Source: Novosphingobium flavum
Lineage (GTDB): Bacteria; Pseudomonadota; Alphaproteobacteria; Sphingomonadales; Sphingomonadaceae
Direction of reading: 5' to 3'
Assembly (NCBI RefSeq): GCF_014230315.1
Contig: NZ_JACLAW010000005.1
Coordinates: 1-64,000 of the forward strand
DNA length: 64,000 bases
The first letter of the stretch is position 1; every line of letters begins with the position of its first letter. Below, one piece after another: positions 6,972 to 15,934 of the stretch. Both the position numbers and the translations under genes were made by a program. Below the pieces are notes generated by a model. The model was given only the letters and a program-made list of their open reading frames with translations. It searched no databases and was not told where the DNA came from.

Positions 6972-8620
6972 GAGGTCTTGCCCTTGCTGGCCGCGGCTGG
7001 CGCTGGCGTGGCACAGGCAAAGCTTCCAGCCTGGTCTAGCGGCCCTTTGCCGATATACCGGGCCACTTGGGGATAGGCGCAAATCGGGCGTTCGACGCCG
7101 GGGAAGGCCTTGCCTTTCGCCGTGATCGCGTTGGGTGCATCGCCGTTTTCCACCCACCTGACCAGCGAGGTCAGTGCATCGAAATTGTCGAGCGAGCGGC
7201 CGCCGCCGCAATGCGCCATGCCGGGCACGAGGAACAGCCGTTCGAACAGGCCGGCCTCGCCGCCCTGCGCCTTGGTGTCGGCCGTCAGCCGCTCCTGGTA
7301 GGCGATGAGATCGCTGGCGGAGAAGATCGGATCGGACCACCCGGTCACGATCATCAGTTTGCCGCCGCGCGCGGCAAAGGTGCTGTACTGGGTCGATGTC
7401 GCGTTGGTGTAGGCCGCGGTTTCGGCGCTCGCCGCGAGCAGACGGGCCGCTTCGGCATCGCCGCCGGCCAGCGGGGCCTTGTACTGCGGGTAGGCGAAAT
7501 AGTCCGTCAGCGATTTGCGCACGAGGTTGGGCAGGACCATCATCGGTCCCTGCGGCGTGGGAATTCCGGTCTGCCAGATAAGCCAGTCCGGCATGAAGTT
7601 GGCGGCATCGAAGGTCCACGAGCCGGCGATCGGTTCGCCGGCGGCGTTGACCGGGCCGCGATAAGCCCGAACGATCGCGGCGACCTTGACCGGATCGAGA
7701 CAGCCCGTTTTCGCGCCCTTGGCGCAGGCGAGGGCGCGAACGTCGAACCGGCATGACTGGTGATCGAAGATCATGCCGTCGGCTGCTCCGTCGAGGCCGT
7801 CGCAGGCCTTGAGCAGAGCGGACTGGATCAGCCCGGCATCGGCAGGCGAAAACAGCAGCGAGGAATTGGTCCCCAGCTTGGCGGCGGCATCGGCATAGGC
7901 CCAGCCGGAAAAGTTGGCGAGCACGGCCGCCGCGTTGAGGTGGAATGCCGGGTTGCCGGCGAGCACGCCGTCGAACTCGGCCGGAAAACGCTGGGCCGCG
8001 ATCATCGCCTCGCGCCCACCGTTGGAGCAACCGACGAAATAGCTGTGGTCGGGCGCGCGGCCCTTGACCTTGGCGATCAACTGCTTGGCCGCCTGCGTGA
8101 CCTTGCCGATGGCGGCATAGCCATAGTCCAGCTTCGCCTGCTGGTCGGCGGCAAAGCCGGTGTCGTCGAAGTTGCGGCCCTGGTGCCCGCTATCGGTCGA
8201 AACCACGGCAAAGCCCTGGACAAGCGCCAGCGGCGCGGTGGCGCCATTGGTGATTGGCTTGCCGAGAGCGGGGACGATCATGCCGTCCATCCCGCCGCCA
8301 CCCTGATAGAACAGCCGGCCGTTCCACTGCGCGGGAATGCGCAGCTCCATGCCGATATGATAAGGCTCGCCGCCAGCGCCGGTGCGCTGGTCGATCCGCG
8401 CGGTGATCTGGCAGTGTTCCGGGAGGATGGGCTGGGGGTCGGTCGACTCGCCGTTCGGCCCGGCCGGGCCGCGCGGGGCAGGGCCTTCGGGCACGTCGCG
8501 CGCATCGGTAATCGCCACCGTGCCTTCGTCCGCATTGCGCAGGACCGTGCAGGCTTCGGCGAAAGTTGGGGCTGCGGTGGCTGCCGCGGCGGCGTTGGCG
8601 GCCATTGCCATGAGGATCAT
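6968..8620 (-). CDS. Tannase/feruloyl esterase family protein
   Basis: A 550-residue secreted esterase; the first 17 or so residues (MILMAMAANAAAAATAA) act as a leader. It has the family's CS-D-HC catalytic arrangement: VGCSNGGREAM with C198-S199, GWSDPIFS with D430, and GMAHCGGG with H470-C471. The adjacent cysteines are expected to form the disulfide that brings Ser and His together. Family members hydrolyse gallate, ferulate and other aromatic esters; the exact ester cannot be read from sequence. It lies 24 nt after the GH1 stop and overlaps the GH43 start by 4 nt, so the three are very probably one transcript acting on an acylated plant glycoside. Confidence 0.9.
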   Translation of the reverse strand: MILMAMAANAAAAATAAPTFAEACTVLRNADEGTVAITDARDVPEGPAPRGPAGPNGESTDPQPILPEHCQITARIDQRTGAGGEPYHIGMELRIPAQWNGRLFYQGGGGMDGMIVPALGKPITNGATAPLALVQGFAVVSTDSGHQGRNFDDTGFAADQQAKLDYGYAAIGKVTQAAKQLIAKVKGRAPDHSYFVGCSNGGREAMIAAQRFPAEFDGVLAGNPAFHLNAAAVLANFSGWAYADAAAKLGTNSSLLFSPADAGLIQSALLKACDGLDGAADGMIFDHQSCRFDVRALACAKGAKTGCLDPVKVAAIVRAYRGPVNAAGEPIAGSWTFDAANFMPDWLIWQTGIPTPQGPMMVLPNLVRKSLTDYFAYPQYKAPLAGGDAEAARLLAASAETAAYTNATSTQYSTFAARGGKLMIVTGWSDPIFSASDLIAYQERLTADTKAQGGEAGLFERLFLVPGMAHCGGGRSLDNFDALTSLVRWVENGDAPNAITAKGKAFPGVERPICAYPQVARYIGKGPLDQAGSFACATPAPAAASKGKTS

Positions 8621-8644
8621 CGAACCACTCCCGATGTTTAGCGA

Positions 8645-9949
8645 TTATAGACTGTTGCGCCGGGCGATCGCGCCGAGCACGGCGGCGCTTGGCCTTGGCT
8701 TGCGAACGAAGGTTTCCCGATCGATGGCGGCAAGGCCGTAGTGCGGCTTGTAGCCGAAGGTCCATTCGAAGTTGTCGACCAGCGACCAGTGCAGATAGCC
8801 AAGCACCGGCGTCCCGGCATCTATCCGCCGCTTGAGTTCGGCCAGGGCCGCGGTGATCAGGTCTGATCGCCAGGCGTCGTTGTCGGTGTTGAGCCCGTGT
8901 TCGGTGACCAGGATCGGACATCCGGTCTCGGCGTGGACATAGTCCACTGCGTTGGCGAGCGAGGACGGGTAGATTTCCCAACCTTCGCCGCCCGTGCGCG
9001 CGCCGGCGGGCACGGGCACGATGCCCTTGGCGTCCCAGACGATCCGGCTGTAGTTCTGCACGCCGACGAAGTCGTCGCCGCGAAGGGCGGTCAGCCAAGC
9101 CGCGTAGAAGTCGCGGCGGCGCGCATCGCGCAGGTTGTTCGGGCCAACTCCCTGGAGGTCGACCAGCGCGAGCGAGGCGCCCACCGGCAGGCCTGGCCGC
9201 GCCGCCTTGATCGCTGCCCGGCCTTGCCGGTGCGCGGCGATCAGGTTGGGCTGCATCTCCATGGCGAGACTGATCGGCGCGCCACCGACGAAATGCTCCC
9301 TTCCGGTGGCGCGGGCAGCGGCGGCCAGCATGGCGCGCTCGGCGCCATGGGCCTGCGGCGGGGCCATGTGATAGCCCAGCAAAGTGCCATTGGCTTCGTT
9401 GAGGGTCACGGCATAGGCCATCCCGTCAGCCAGATGCCGCGCGGCGCGGTCGCAATAGCGGGCGAAGAGGGAAGCGCTGTCTGGCGCGGTCCAGCCCCCG
9501 CGCATGGCGAACCAGCGCGGCACCGCCCAATGGCTGAAGGTGACTACCGGGGCGAGGCCGCGCGCGTGGCAGCCCGCGATGATGGCCTTGTAATGGTCGA
9601 GCATCGCCTGCGAGAACAGGCCGGGCTCGGGCTCGATCCGGGACCATTCGATCGAGAAGCGATAGGCGTTGAGGCCGATGGCCCGGGCAAGGTCCAGATC
9701 GGCCGACCACAGCTCGAAACTGTTGTTGGCATCGCCCGAAGGCTCGGTAAACAGCGTCGGCCTGACGTTTTCCAATACCCAATAGTCGCTGTTGGTATCG
9801 TTGCCCTCAATCTGGTGACCGGCCGTGGCGGCGCCCCACAGGAAGCCCGCCGGAAAGGCGGGACTGGCTTTCCCGGCGGCCGCCCGGCCAAAAGCTGGTG
9901 CGGCCAGGCTTGCGGCGGTGCCGGCCACGAAGAACCGTCGATCGATCAC
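8645..9949 (-). CDS. GH1 beta-glucosidase-like enzyme, exported
   Basis: About 434 residues with GH1 features: FPAGFLWGAATAGHQIEG near the mature N-terminus, RFSIEWSRIEP, TLNEANG with the acid/base Glu at about residue 185, and LVTEHGLN with the nucleophile Glu at about 350. The GTG at 9949 is preceded by AGAGGA at good spacing and gives MIDRRFFVAGTAASLAAPAF, a twin-arginine leader. In-frame ATGs further upstream (9973, 10000, 10105) are less well placed. Retaining GH1 enzymes remove terminal beta-linked glucose or related sugars. With the tannase and GH43 downstream, phenolic beta-glycosides are a plausible substrate class. Confidence 0.88.
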   Translation of the reverse strand: MIDRRFFVAGTAASLAAPAFGRAAAGKASPAFPAGFLWGAATAGHQIEGNDTNSDYWVLENVRPTLFTEPSGDANNSFELWSADLDLARAIGLNAYRFSIEWSRIEPEPGLFSQAMLDHYKAIIAGCHARGLAPVVTFSHWAVPRWFAMRGGWTAPDSASLFARYCDRAARHLADGMAYAVTLNEANGTLLGYHMAPPQAHGAERAMLAAAARATGREHFVGGAPISLAMEMQPNLIAAHRQGRAAIKAARPGLPVGASLALVDLQGVGPNNLRDARRRDFYAAWLTALRGDDFVGVQNYSRIVWDAKGIVPVPAGARTGGEGWEIYPSSLANAVDYVHAETGCPILVTEHGLNTDNDAWRSDLITAALAELKRRIDAGTPVLGYLHWSLVDNFEWTFGYKPHYGLAAIDRETFVRKPRPSAAVLGAIARRNSL

Positions 9950-10140
9950 GGATAGGTCCTCTCGTCCAGCCATCGTCCCCGGAGGACGTTTTGCGCCCAT
10001 CGCGCCATTTGCGTGGTCCGCAAGCGGCAGCGAAGGTCCGCACTGATAGGCGCCAATCCGCCCGGTATGAAGGCGACCGCGCGAAACTGAGTAAAGCGGA
10101 TACAAATCGGCCGCGCACGCGGCGCCTGCCGTGTTTCGCC

Positions 10141-11520
10141 CTACCGGCGCGGCACCGCGATCGTGGCGACAAGGCCGCCATCCGGCCTGTTGGCGAGTTG
10201 CACCCGTCCGCCGAAGGTTTCGGCCTGGGCCCGCGCGATGGTCAGGCCTATGCCGGTGCCTCCGGTCTGCCGCGACCGGCTCCCTTCAGCGCGGACGAAA
10301 GGCTTGAATACGTCGCCTAGCAGGTGTTCTGGAATGCCGGGGCCATTATCGCTCACCGCGATTTGCACCTCATCGGCCGTTGTCGTGCAGTCCAGCCTCG
10401 CAGAGCCGCCATAGCGCAAGGCATTATCGACCAGGTTCTGCAGGCAGCGTTGCAGCGCTTCGGGCTTGACCCGGATTTCCAAGGGTTCGACCCGGCCAAG
10501 CGTGATGGAAGGCTGGCCGGCATCGGCCGCGTCCTCGACAACGCTGGCGAGCAGGGATTCCACATCGACAAGCGCCCAGTCATCGGAGGCCTCGCCGGAG
10601 CGCGCCAGCACCAGTCCTTCCGTGACCAGCCGTTGCATCGCCGCAATGTCGGCCACCAGGCGATTGCGCAAGCCTTCTTCGGGCACGAGTTCGAGGCGCA
10701 GGCGCAGCCGGGTCAGTGGGGTCTGGAGGTCGTGCGTGATGGCCGCCAGTATCTGCGTGCGGTCGCGGACCGCGTCACGAATCCGCTGCTGCATGTGGTT
10801 GAAGGCGGCAAAGGTTGTCCGCACGTCGCGGGGGCCGGTCTCGGCTACCGGCGGGGCCTCGATGTCGTTGGCAAAGGCCTGTGCCGCTTTCGTCAGGCGG
10901 CGCATGAAGCCAAGGGTCACCTGCGCCACGAGGAACGAGAGAACCAAGGACGCGGCAGCCACGATCAGGATGAACCCGGGGGACAGGCCGAGGGTCGCCG
11001 GCCGCGGCAAGGCGGCCAGATCAAGGGCAAGAACCAGTTCGGATTCGCCGCCGACCGGCCGCGCGAAGGTCAGGGTGACGATCCAGCATTCGGTATCGGC
11101 GCCAAGATACCCGGCCGCACGCCGGGCAAATGTCGTAACCGGGCGGGCAAGGCATACCTGCGGATCGGTGCTGAATGCACCGGCGCGGACATCTGGTGCG
11201 AAAGCACGCGACAGCGCGGCGCTGACCGCGGGATCGGATTCCCGCACCGGCGCGCGAGAATTTTCGAGAAGGTGCGCGCCCTGCACGCGATTGCCGGCCA
11301 ATTCCGCCCGCGTGCGCTGAGGTGCAACGGTGAGGAGGCCAACAAGCCCCCTGGCGCTCTGGGTGATCCGCTCGGCACGGTAGAGCCGCATCTGATTCTG
11401 GCGATATCGTTCGGCCAAGGTCAGGGAGGTGATGGCTGCCAGCGTGGCGCCGAGCGCGAGAAACAGGGTCATGCGCGTGGCAAGACTATCGAACCGCGCC
11501 CAGAAAGACCGGAGTTTCAT
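10141..11520 (-). CDS. Sensor histidine kinase, EnvZ/CpxA-like
   Basis: About 459 residues: a short cytoplasmic start (MKLRSFWARFDSLATRM), a first membrane helix, a periplasmic domain of roughly 130 residues, a second helix (SPGFILIVAAASLVLSFLVA), HAMP, then an H-box with HDLQTPLTRLR, NLVDNALRYGG, DNGPGIP and GGTGIGLTIARA. It starts at ATG 11520 in an ATGA overlap with the stop of the response regulator, so the pair is translationally coupled. The periplasmic domain has a few Cys residues and no recognised ligand-binding motif. The neighbouring hydrolase operon on the same strand, 190 nt downstream, is a candidate target. Confidence 0.92.
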   Translation of the reverse strand: MKLRSFWARFDSLATRMTLFLALGATLAAITSLTLAERYRQNQMRLYRAERITQSARGLVGLLTVAPQRTRAELAGNRVQGAHLLENSRAPVRESDPAVSAALSRAFAPDVRAGAFSTDPQVCLARPVTTFARRAAGYLGADTECWIVTLTFARPVGGESELVLALDLAALPRPATLGLSPGFILIVAAASLVLSFLVAQVTLGFMRRLTKAAQAFANDIEAPPVAETGPRDVRTTFAAFNHMQQRIRDAVRDRTQILAAITHDLQTPLTRLRLRLELVPEEGLRNRLVADIAAMQRLVTEGLVLARSGEASDDWALVDVESLLASVVEDAADAGQPSITLGRVEPLEIRVKPEALQRCLQNLVDNALRYGGSARLDCTTTADEVQIAVSDNGPGIPEHLLGDVFKPFVRAEGSRSRQTGGTGIGLTIARAQAETFGGRVQLANRPDGGLVATIAVPRR

Positions 11521-12233
11521 ACGTAGGTCACGTCGCAAGCGAGCAGGAAGCCCTTGTTGCGCACGGTGACGATAAGGCCGTCGCCCCCTTCGGCCCTGGC
11601 CAGCTTTGCGCGCAGGCGGGCGATCCGATTGTCGAGCGAGCGATCAAACCACACGGTCTCCTTGCGCTCCGGCAGGAGTTCCTCTCGTCCCAGTTCGAGC
11701 CGTGGCGATTCCAGCAGGCGGCGGAGTATAGCGAATTCGGTAGTTGAGAGGATGACCACGCGTTCATCCGGGCCGCTGAGCCGCCGCCGCGCCAGATCCA
11801 GCCGCCAGGGCCCGAAGCTGGCGAAACGCCCGGTCAACTCGTCGCGGTGCTGGCCCCGGCGCAGCAGGTTGCGAATGCGGGCAATCAATTCCCGAGGCTC
11901 GAACGGTTTGGTGAGATAGTCGTCCGCGCCCCCTTCCAGACCCTCAACCCGGTCGGCCGCGCGGTCCCGCGCGGTCAGCATCATGATGGTGACGCTATAG
12001 CCTTCCGCCCGCAGGTCACGGCAAAACGCCATGCCGTCGCCATCGGCCAGGCTCAGATCCAGCAGCATCACGCGGACGGGGTGGCAATCGAGCGCCGAAC
12101 GCGCCTCGTCCAAGCTCGCGGCCCCGATCGTGGCAAACCCCGCGCGACCCAATTGGGCAGAGAGCAGGTCCCGGATGTCGTCGTCGTCGTCAACGATGAG
12201 GACGAGTTGGTTGGACTGGTCAGGAGGCGTCAT
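11517..12233 (-). CDS. OmpR-family response regulator
   Basis: A 238-residue two-domain regulator. The receiver starts QLVLIVDDDDDIRD, carries the phospho-acceptor D59 in VMLLDLSLADGDG, a conserved Thr in MMLTARDRAADR and the KPFEPRELIARI lysine. The C-terminal OmpR/PhoB winged helix ends in VTVRNKGFLLACDVTYV, where the last strand is slightly atypical (RNKGF rather than RGxGY). The start ATG at 12233 is chosen because the frame above it has no domain homology and the family normally begins within 10-15 residues of the receiver. It overlaps the kinase gene by 4 nt. Confidence 0.92.
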   Translation of the reverse strand: MTPPDQSNQLVLIVDDDDDIRDLLSAQLGRAGFATIGAASLDEARSALDCHPVRVMLLDLSLADGDGMAFCRDLRAEGYSVTIMMLTARDRAADRVEGLEGGADDYLTKPFEPRELIARIRNLLRRGQHRDELTGRFASFGPWRLDLARRRLSGPDERVVILSTTEFAILRRLLESPRLELGREELLPERKETVWFDRSLDNRIARLRAKLARAEGGDGLIVTVRNKGFLLACDVTYV

Positions 12234-12903
12234 CACACGATCACTTATAGCCGCATTTCGGCCGAGCGGGCGCGGCGATGCAATCCGATACATTTTAGCG
12301 AGGGGGCTTGCGCGAAAGGGGGCGAGGGAGCTGCCGGCGGGATTAACCCCCAACCCGGCAATGTCTGGAGGATTGCACCGGACGGCGATGAGGCGGCGTC
12401 GGAAGTATGGCCTCGACTCTCAAAAATATTTTGATGTGACCACAAAAAATTATCGCTTTTCCCCGAAGCGAACAGTGATAGGTCTGTCATGTGCTCGATC
12501 ACATCGGGACGCAATAATATAAGTCGGTCAATCTCAAGTGACTCGGAAAGGGATGAGGTAAAAGGTGGCGGATAATTTTCCGCCACTGCCGAATGCATCG
12601 CAACTTCTGCGAGGCGGATGACGCAATTCTTGTGTTCGATTGCGCAGACTTGCTGGACGACATGTTCGGCGAGTGGTGAGGGATTTACGCCGTTTTATGT
12701 CGATGACGCGTTCCGCCGGGCTGGGGTGGCGCGTGCCATGACGGCCATGCCTGCCAAGCGGCGCGTCGCCCGGGCGCGTGAATGACGCCGGGCCACTACG
12801 TGACAATTCTTAAATAAATCATTGATTTTACGTATAATAGGCCAGTCGCTTTTCGTCTGATCCAGGCGGCGGGGCGTTTGTGCCCGCGCTTGGAGAGATG
12901 CAG
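12234..12903. other. Long intergenic region between a two-component operon and a TBDR operon
   Basis: About 670 nt with divergent promoters expected. It contains one copy of a 46-nt dispersed repeat (12357-12402), a 6-bp inverted repeat TCGCTT...AAGCGA at 12453-12471 in an AT-rich patch, and a second AT-rich patch just before the TBDR with TATAAT at 12833-12838. The minus-strand frame covering 12245-12598 shows no family features. No gene is supported. Confidence 0.5.
12357..12402 (+). repeat. 46-nt dispersed repeat, copy A
   Basis: Aligned without gaps to 18818-18863, 39 of 46 positions are identical by eye. The shared core reads GGAGGATTGC, then CCGG, GCGATGAG and CGGCGTCGG. Both copies are intergenic and in the same orientation. 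The element does not match any RNA or IS terminus that I recognise. Confidence 0.7.
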
Positions 12904-15900
12904 ATGAACAGGACTTTGGCTTTCGTTCTCTTGGGCGGCGCCAGCTTCGTCGCGGCGGCGCCGGCATTGGCCCAGGCTGGCCCAGCGCCGGTGGATGACG
13001 CGGCGGCTGCCGACATCGTCGTGACCGGATCGCGGGTGGTGCGTAACGGCGACGAGGCACCGACCCCGGTAACCGCGATGCGCACCGACGAACTGCTCAA
13101 GGCCCAGCCGACGACGTTGGCCGACGGGCTCAATGCTCTGCCGGTGTTCACCGGCTCGCGCGGCCCTTCGACGACGACAGTGCAGACGACCGGCAACGGC
13201 AGCGGCGGCAACGGCGCGGCCAACCAGCTCAACTTGCGCGGGCTCGGCTCCAACCGCAACCTCATCCTGCTGGACGGTCAGCGCCTGCCGACCGCGCTCT
13301 ATAACGGCGTGGTCGACGTCGACATCGTGCCAGACATGCTGATGGAGCGGGTCGACGTGGTCACTGGCGGCGTGTCCTCGGTCTATGGCTCCGATGCCAT
13401 TTCGGGCGTGGTCAACTTCGTCACCAATCACCGCTTCAACGGTTTCAAGGCCGAAGCGGATTACGGGATCACCCAGCGCGGCGATGCGCCCAACTGGAAG
13501 GCCAGCGTAGCGGTCGGCACCAAGCTGGGAGACCGGGGCCACATCGAGGCCAGCTTCCAGCACTTCTCGGCCGAGCCGATCTTCCGGGTCGATCGGCCCT
13601 TCGGTTATGACTATGCCTATTCGGGCCTGCTCGCTCCCAATGCGGCGAACGGGATCGGCGCGGCCGGCACGGTGAACAATCCCTATGTGCTGATCTCGGG
13701 CACGCGCACCAGCACGGCGAGCTTCGGCGGGCGCATCACCTCCGGACTCTACAACAACAAGACCTTCAATACCGATGGCGTGCTGACCACGTTCAATGCG
13801 GGCACGCCCACCTACACGACCAGCGCGACGCCATCGGCGCTGTCCATCGGCGGCGACGGGACCTACAACAACGGCACTATCGGTTCGAGCCAGGACAACA
13901 ACCAGGGCTTCGCGCGGCTCGATTACGAGCTGGGCGACAATGTGAACTTCCACGCCCAGGGGATTGTCTCGCTCAAGGACAACGGCGGCTATTCGAGCTA
14001 CGGGCAGGTGAGCGGCTTCACCATCCGGGCCGACAATCCCTACCTGCCGCAGGATGTGCGCACCGCGCTCGCCGCGGCGAACCAGTCCACTTTCACCTTC
14101 GCCAAGGTGTTCCAGAACGCGCCGCGGCTGCGCGACGATGCCCATACCGAGCAGTTCTACGTCAACGGCGGGCTGGACGGGAAATTCGGCCAGTTTGACT
14201 GGGGGCTCGATCTCAACTGGGGCCGTGCCACGCTGCGCAACACGATCAGCGGCAACATGAACAACCAGCACATGGCGGCAGCGGCCGACGCGGTTGACGC
14301 AGGCGCCTTTAACCCGGCGACTGGCCTCCAGACCGGCACCCCCAACGGCAACATCGTGTGCCGGATCAACGTGGACAACATCGCCACCAACAATGATCCG
14401 GGCTGCGTGCCGATCAACATGTTCGGCCCGACCGCGGCGAGCCAGGCGGCCTACAACTACGTGTTCGGCACGACCAACATGTCGTCGCTCAGCCAGAGCT
14501 TCGACATCAACGCCCATGTCGGCGGGGCTCTGTTCGACCTGTTCGGTGCAGGCGACGCGCGCTTCGCCCTCTCGGGCCAGTATCGCACCAATTCGCTGAC
14601 CCAGACGGTGGATGTCAGCTCGTCCGACCTCGCCAACTGTTCGGGCCTGGTCATCAACCCGATCAATACCGCGACCCAGCTGACCTATGCCAGCAACTGC
14701 ATCCCATCGGGCGCGGTCCAGAAGAACTCTAACGGCACGACCCAGCCGCTGACCGCGACCTCGCTGTTCGTCAACGCCTTCTCGCCGCTCAACAAGGTGA
14801 CGCAGAAGGTCAAGGAAGCGGCGCTCGAAGTGCTGGTGCCGGTGCTCAAGGACTCGGCGGTCGCGCGCCAGTTCGACGTCACCGGTGCGGTGCGCTATGC
14901 GGACTACAATACCACGGGCAGCACCTGGGTGTGGAAGGCCGGGGTCAACTGGCAGGTGGTCAACGACCTGCGCATTCGCGGTACGATCTCGCGTGATTTC
15001 CGCGCGCCGACGCTGAACGACCTCTACCAGGCCCCGACGGTGACGATCGCCGCCAACCAGGATCTCCTGACCGGCGCGACCTTCATCAAGGCGCAAACCC
15101 AAGGCAACCCGAACCTCAAGCCGGAAGTCGGCCATACCTGGACGCTGGGCGCGGTGTGGAAACCGTCGTTCGCACCGGGCTTCAGCCTCGCGGTGGACTA
15201 CTATAACATCCGCCTCGAGAACGCGATCCAGTCGGTCAGCGGCTTCTCTCCGGCGATCCAGCAGGCCTGTATCTCCAGCGGCGGAACCTCGCCGTTCTGC
15301 GCCCTGATCCCGCGGCCGGGCCCGATCACCGATACCTCGCTCGGCAACGCGCCGACGATGTGGCTGACCCAGGTGCTCAACTTCGCCGAGATCAAGACGA
15401 ACGGCGTCGATGTCGATGCGGGCTATGCGACGAGCCTGTTCGGCAATCCTCTCCGGCTGCGCGTGCTGGCGACCTACCAGCCGCACTTCATCTATGGCCA
15501 GCAACCCGGCGCGACCGGTACGCCGGTCTCGTTCGACGCGGCCGGGGCTGCCAATGCCAACGGCACGGTTAACGCGATCGCGGCCAAGCTGCGGATCAAT
15601 GCCAGCATCCACGTCGAACCGACCAAGTGGCTGGGCATCGACATCCGCGAGCGGTGGCGCAGCAGCCTGCGCTATGACCCGGTGGACAGCGATTACTTCG
15701 CCCAGCGCGTTCCCGCCGCGGCCTGGACTGACGTTGTCTTCACCGCACGGCTGCCGCAGGATGACCGGTTCGAGATGTTCTTCAACATCCAGAACCTCTT
15801 CGACAAGGACCCCCCGGGTTACCAGGGCGGCACCATTCCGAACGCGGCAATCCTGCCGGGTGACGACTTCCTGGGGCGCCGTTTCGTGATCGGCGCGCGG

Positions 15901-15912
15901 GTGAAGATGTGA
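12904..15912 (+). CDS. TonB-dependent outer-membrane receptor
   Basis: About 1002 residues. The ATG at 12904 lies 6 nt after GGAGAG and starts a signal peptide ending at about ALAQA. The plug begins DIVVTGSRVVRNGDEAPTPV, continues with LNLRGLGSNRNLILLDGQRL, DVVTGGVSSVYGSDAISGVV and a large 22-strand barrel, and ends in an aromatic-poor GARVKM. A TonB box-like ADIVVTG is present, with no STN domain. It is the first gene of a tight four-gene unit (gaps of 22, 43 and 21 nt) with an FGE-fold protein, a dienelactone-hydrolase-like protein and a B3 metallo-beta-lactamase-fold enzyme, suggesting uptake of a substrate these proteins process. It is paralogous to the receptor at 60651 (shared PGPxTDTS barrel segment). 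Confidence 0.93.
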   Translation: MNRTLAFVLLGGASFVAAAPALAQAGPAPVDDAAAADIVVTGSRVVRNGDEAPTPVTAMRTDELLKAQPTTLADGLNALPVFTGSRGPSTTTVQTTGNGSGGNGAANQLNLRGLGSNRNLILLDGQRLPTALYNGVVDVDIVPDMLMERVDVVTGGVSSVYGSDAISGVVNFVTNHRFNGFKAEADYGITQRGDAPNWKASVAVGTKLGDRGHIEASFQHFSAEPIFRVDRPFGYDYAYSGLLAPNAANGIGAAGTVNNPYVLISGTRTSTASFGGRITSGLYNNKTFNTDGVLTTFNAGTPTYTTSATPSALSIGGDGTYNNGTIGSSQDNNQGFARLDYELGDNVNFHAQGIVSLKDNGGYSSYGQVSGFTIRADNPYLPQDVRTALAAANQSTFTFAKVFQNAPRLRDDAHTEQFYVNGGLDGKFGQFDWGLDLNWGRATLRNTISGNMNNQHMAAAADAVDAGAFNPATGLQTGTPNGNIVCRINVDNIATNNDPGCVPINMFGPTAASQAAYNYVFGTTNMSSLSQSFDINAHVGGALFDLFGAGDARFALSGQYRTNSLTQTVDVSSSDLANCSGLVINPINTATQLTYASNCIPSGAVQKNSNGTTQPLTATSLFVNAFSPLNKVTQKVKEAALEVLVPVLKDSAVARQFDVTGAVRYADYNTTGSTWVWKAGVNWQVVNDLRIRGTISRDFRAPTLNDLYQAPTVTIAANQDLLTGATFIKAQTQGNPNLKPEVGHTWTLGAVWKPSFAPGFSLAVDYYNIRLENAIQSVSGFSPAIQQACISSGGTSPFCALIPRPGPITDTSLGNAPTMWLTQVLNFAEIKTNGVDVDAGYATSLFGNPLRLRVLATYQPHFIYGQQPGATGTPVSFDAAGAANANGTVNAIAAKLRINASIHVEPTKWLGIDIRERWRSSLRYDPVDSDYFAQRVPAAAWTDVVFTARLPQDDRFEMFFNIQNLFDKDPPGYQGGTIPNAAILPGDDFLGRRFVIGARVKM

Positions 15913-15934
15913 TCGTCTGTCGGGGAGAATGCCT

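Noticed and set aside
7019-8030. Upstream part of the minus-strand GH43 frame
   Set aside because: It runs out of frame through the tannase gene; the true GH43 start is the GTG at 6971.
12480-12520. TGTG...CACA segment resembling a CRP/FNR site
   Set aside because: Spacing is 4 between half-sites and the halves are imperfect, so it does not fit the CRP pattern.
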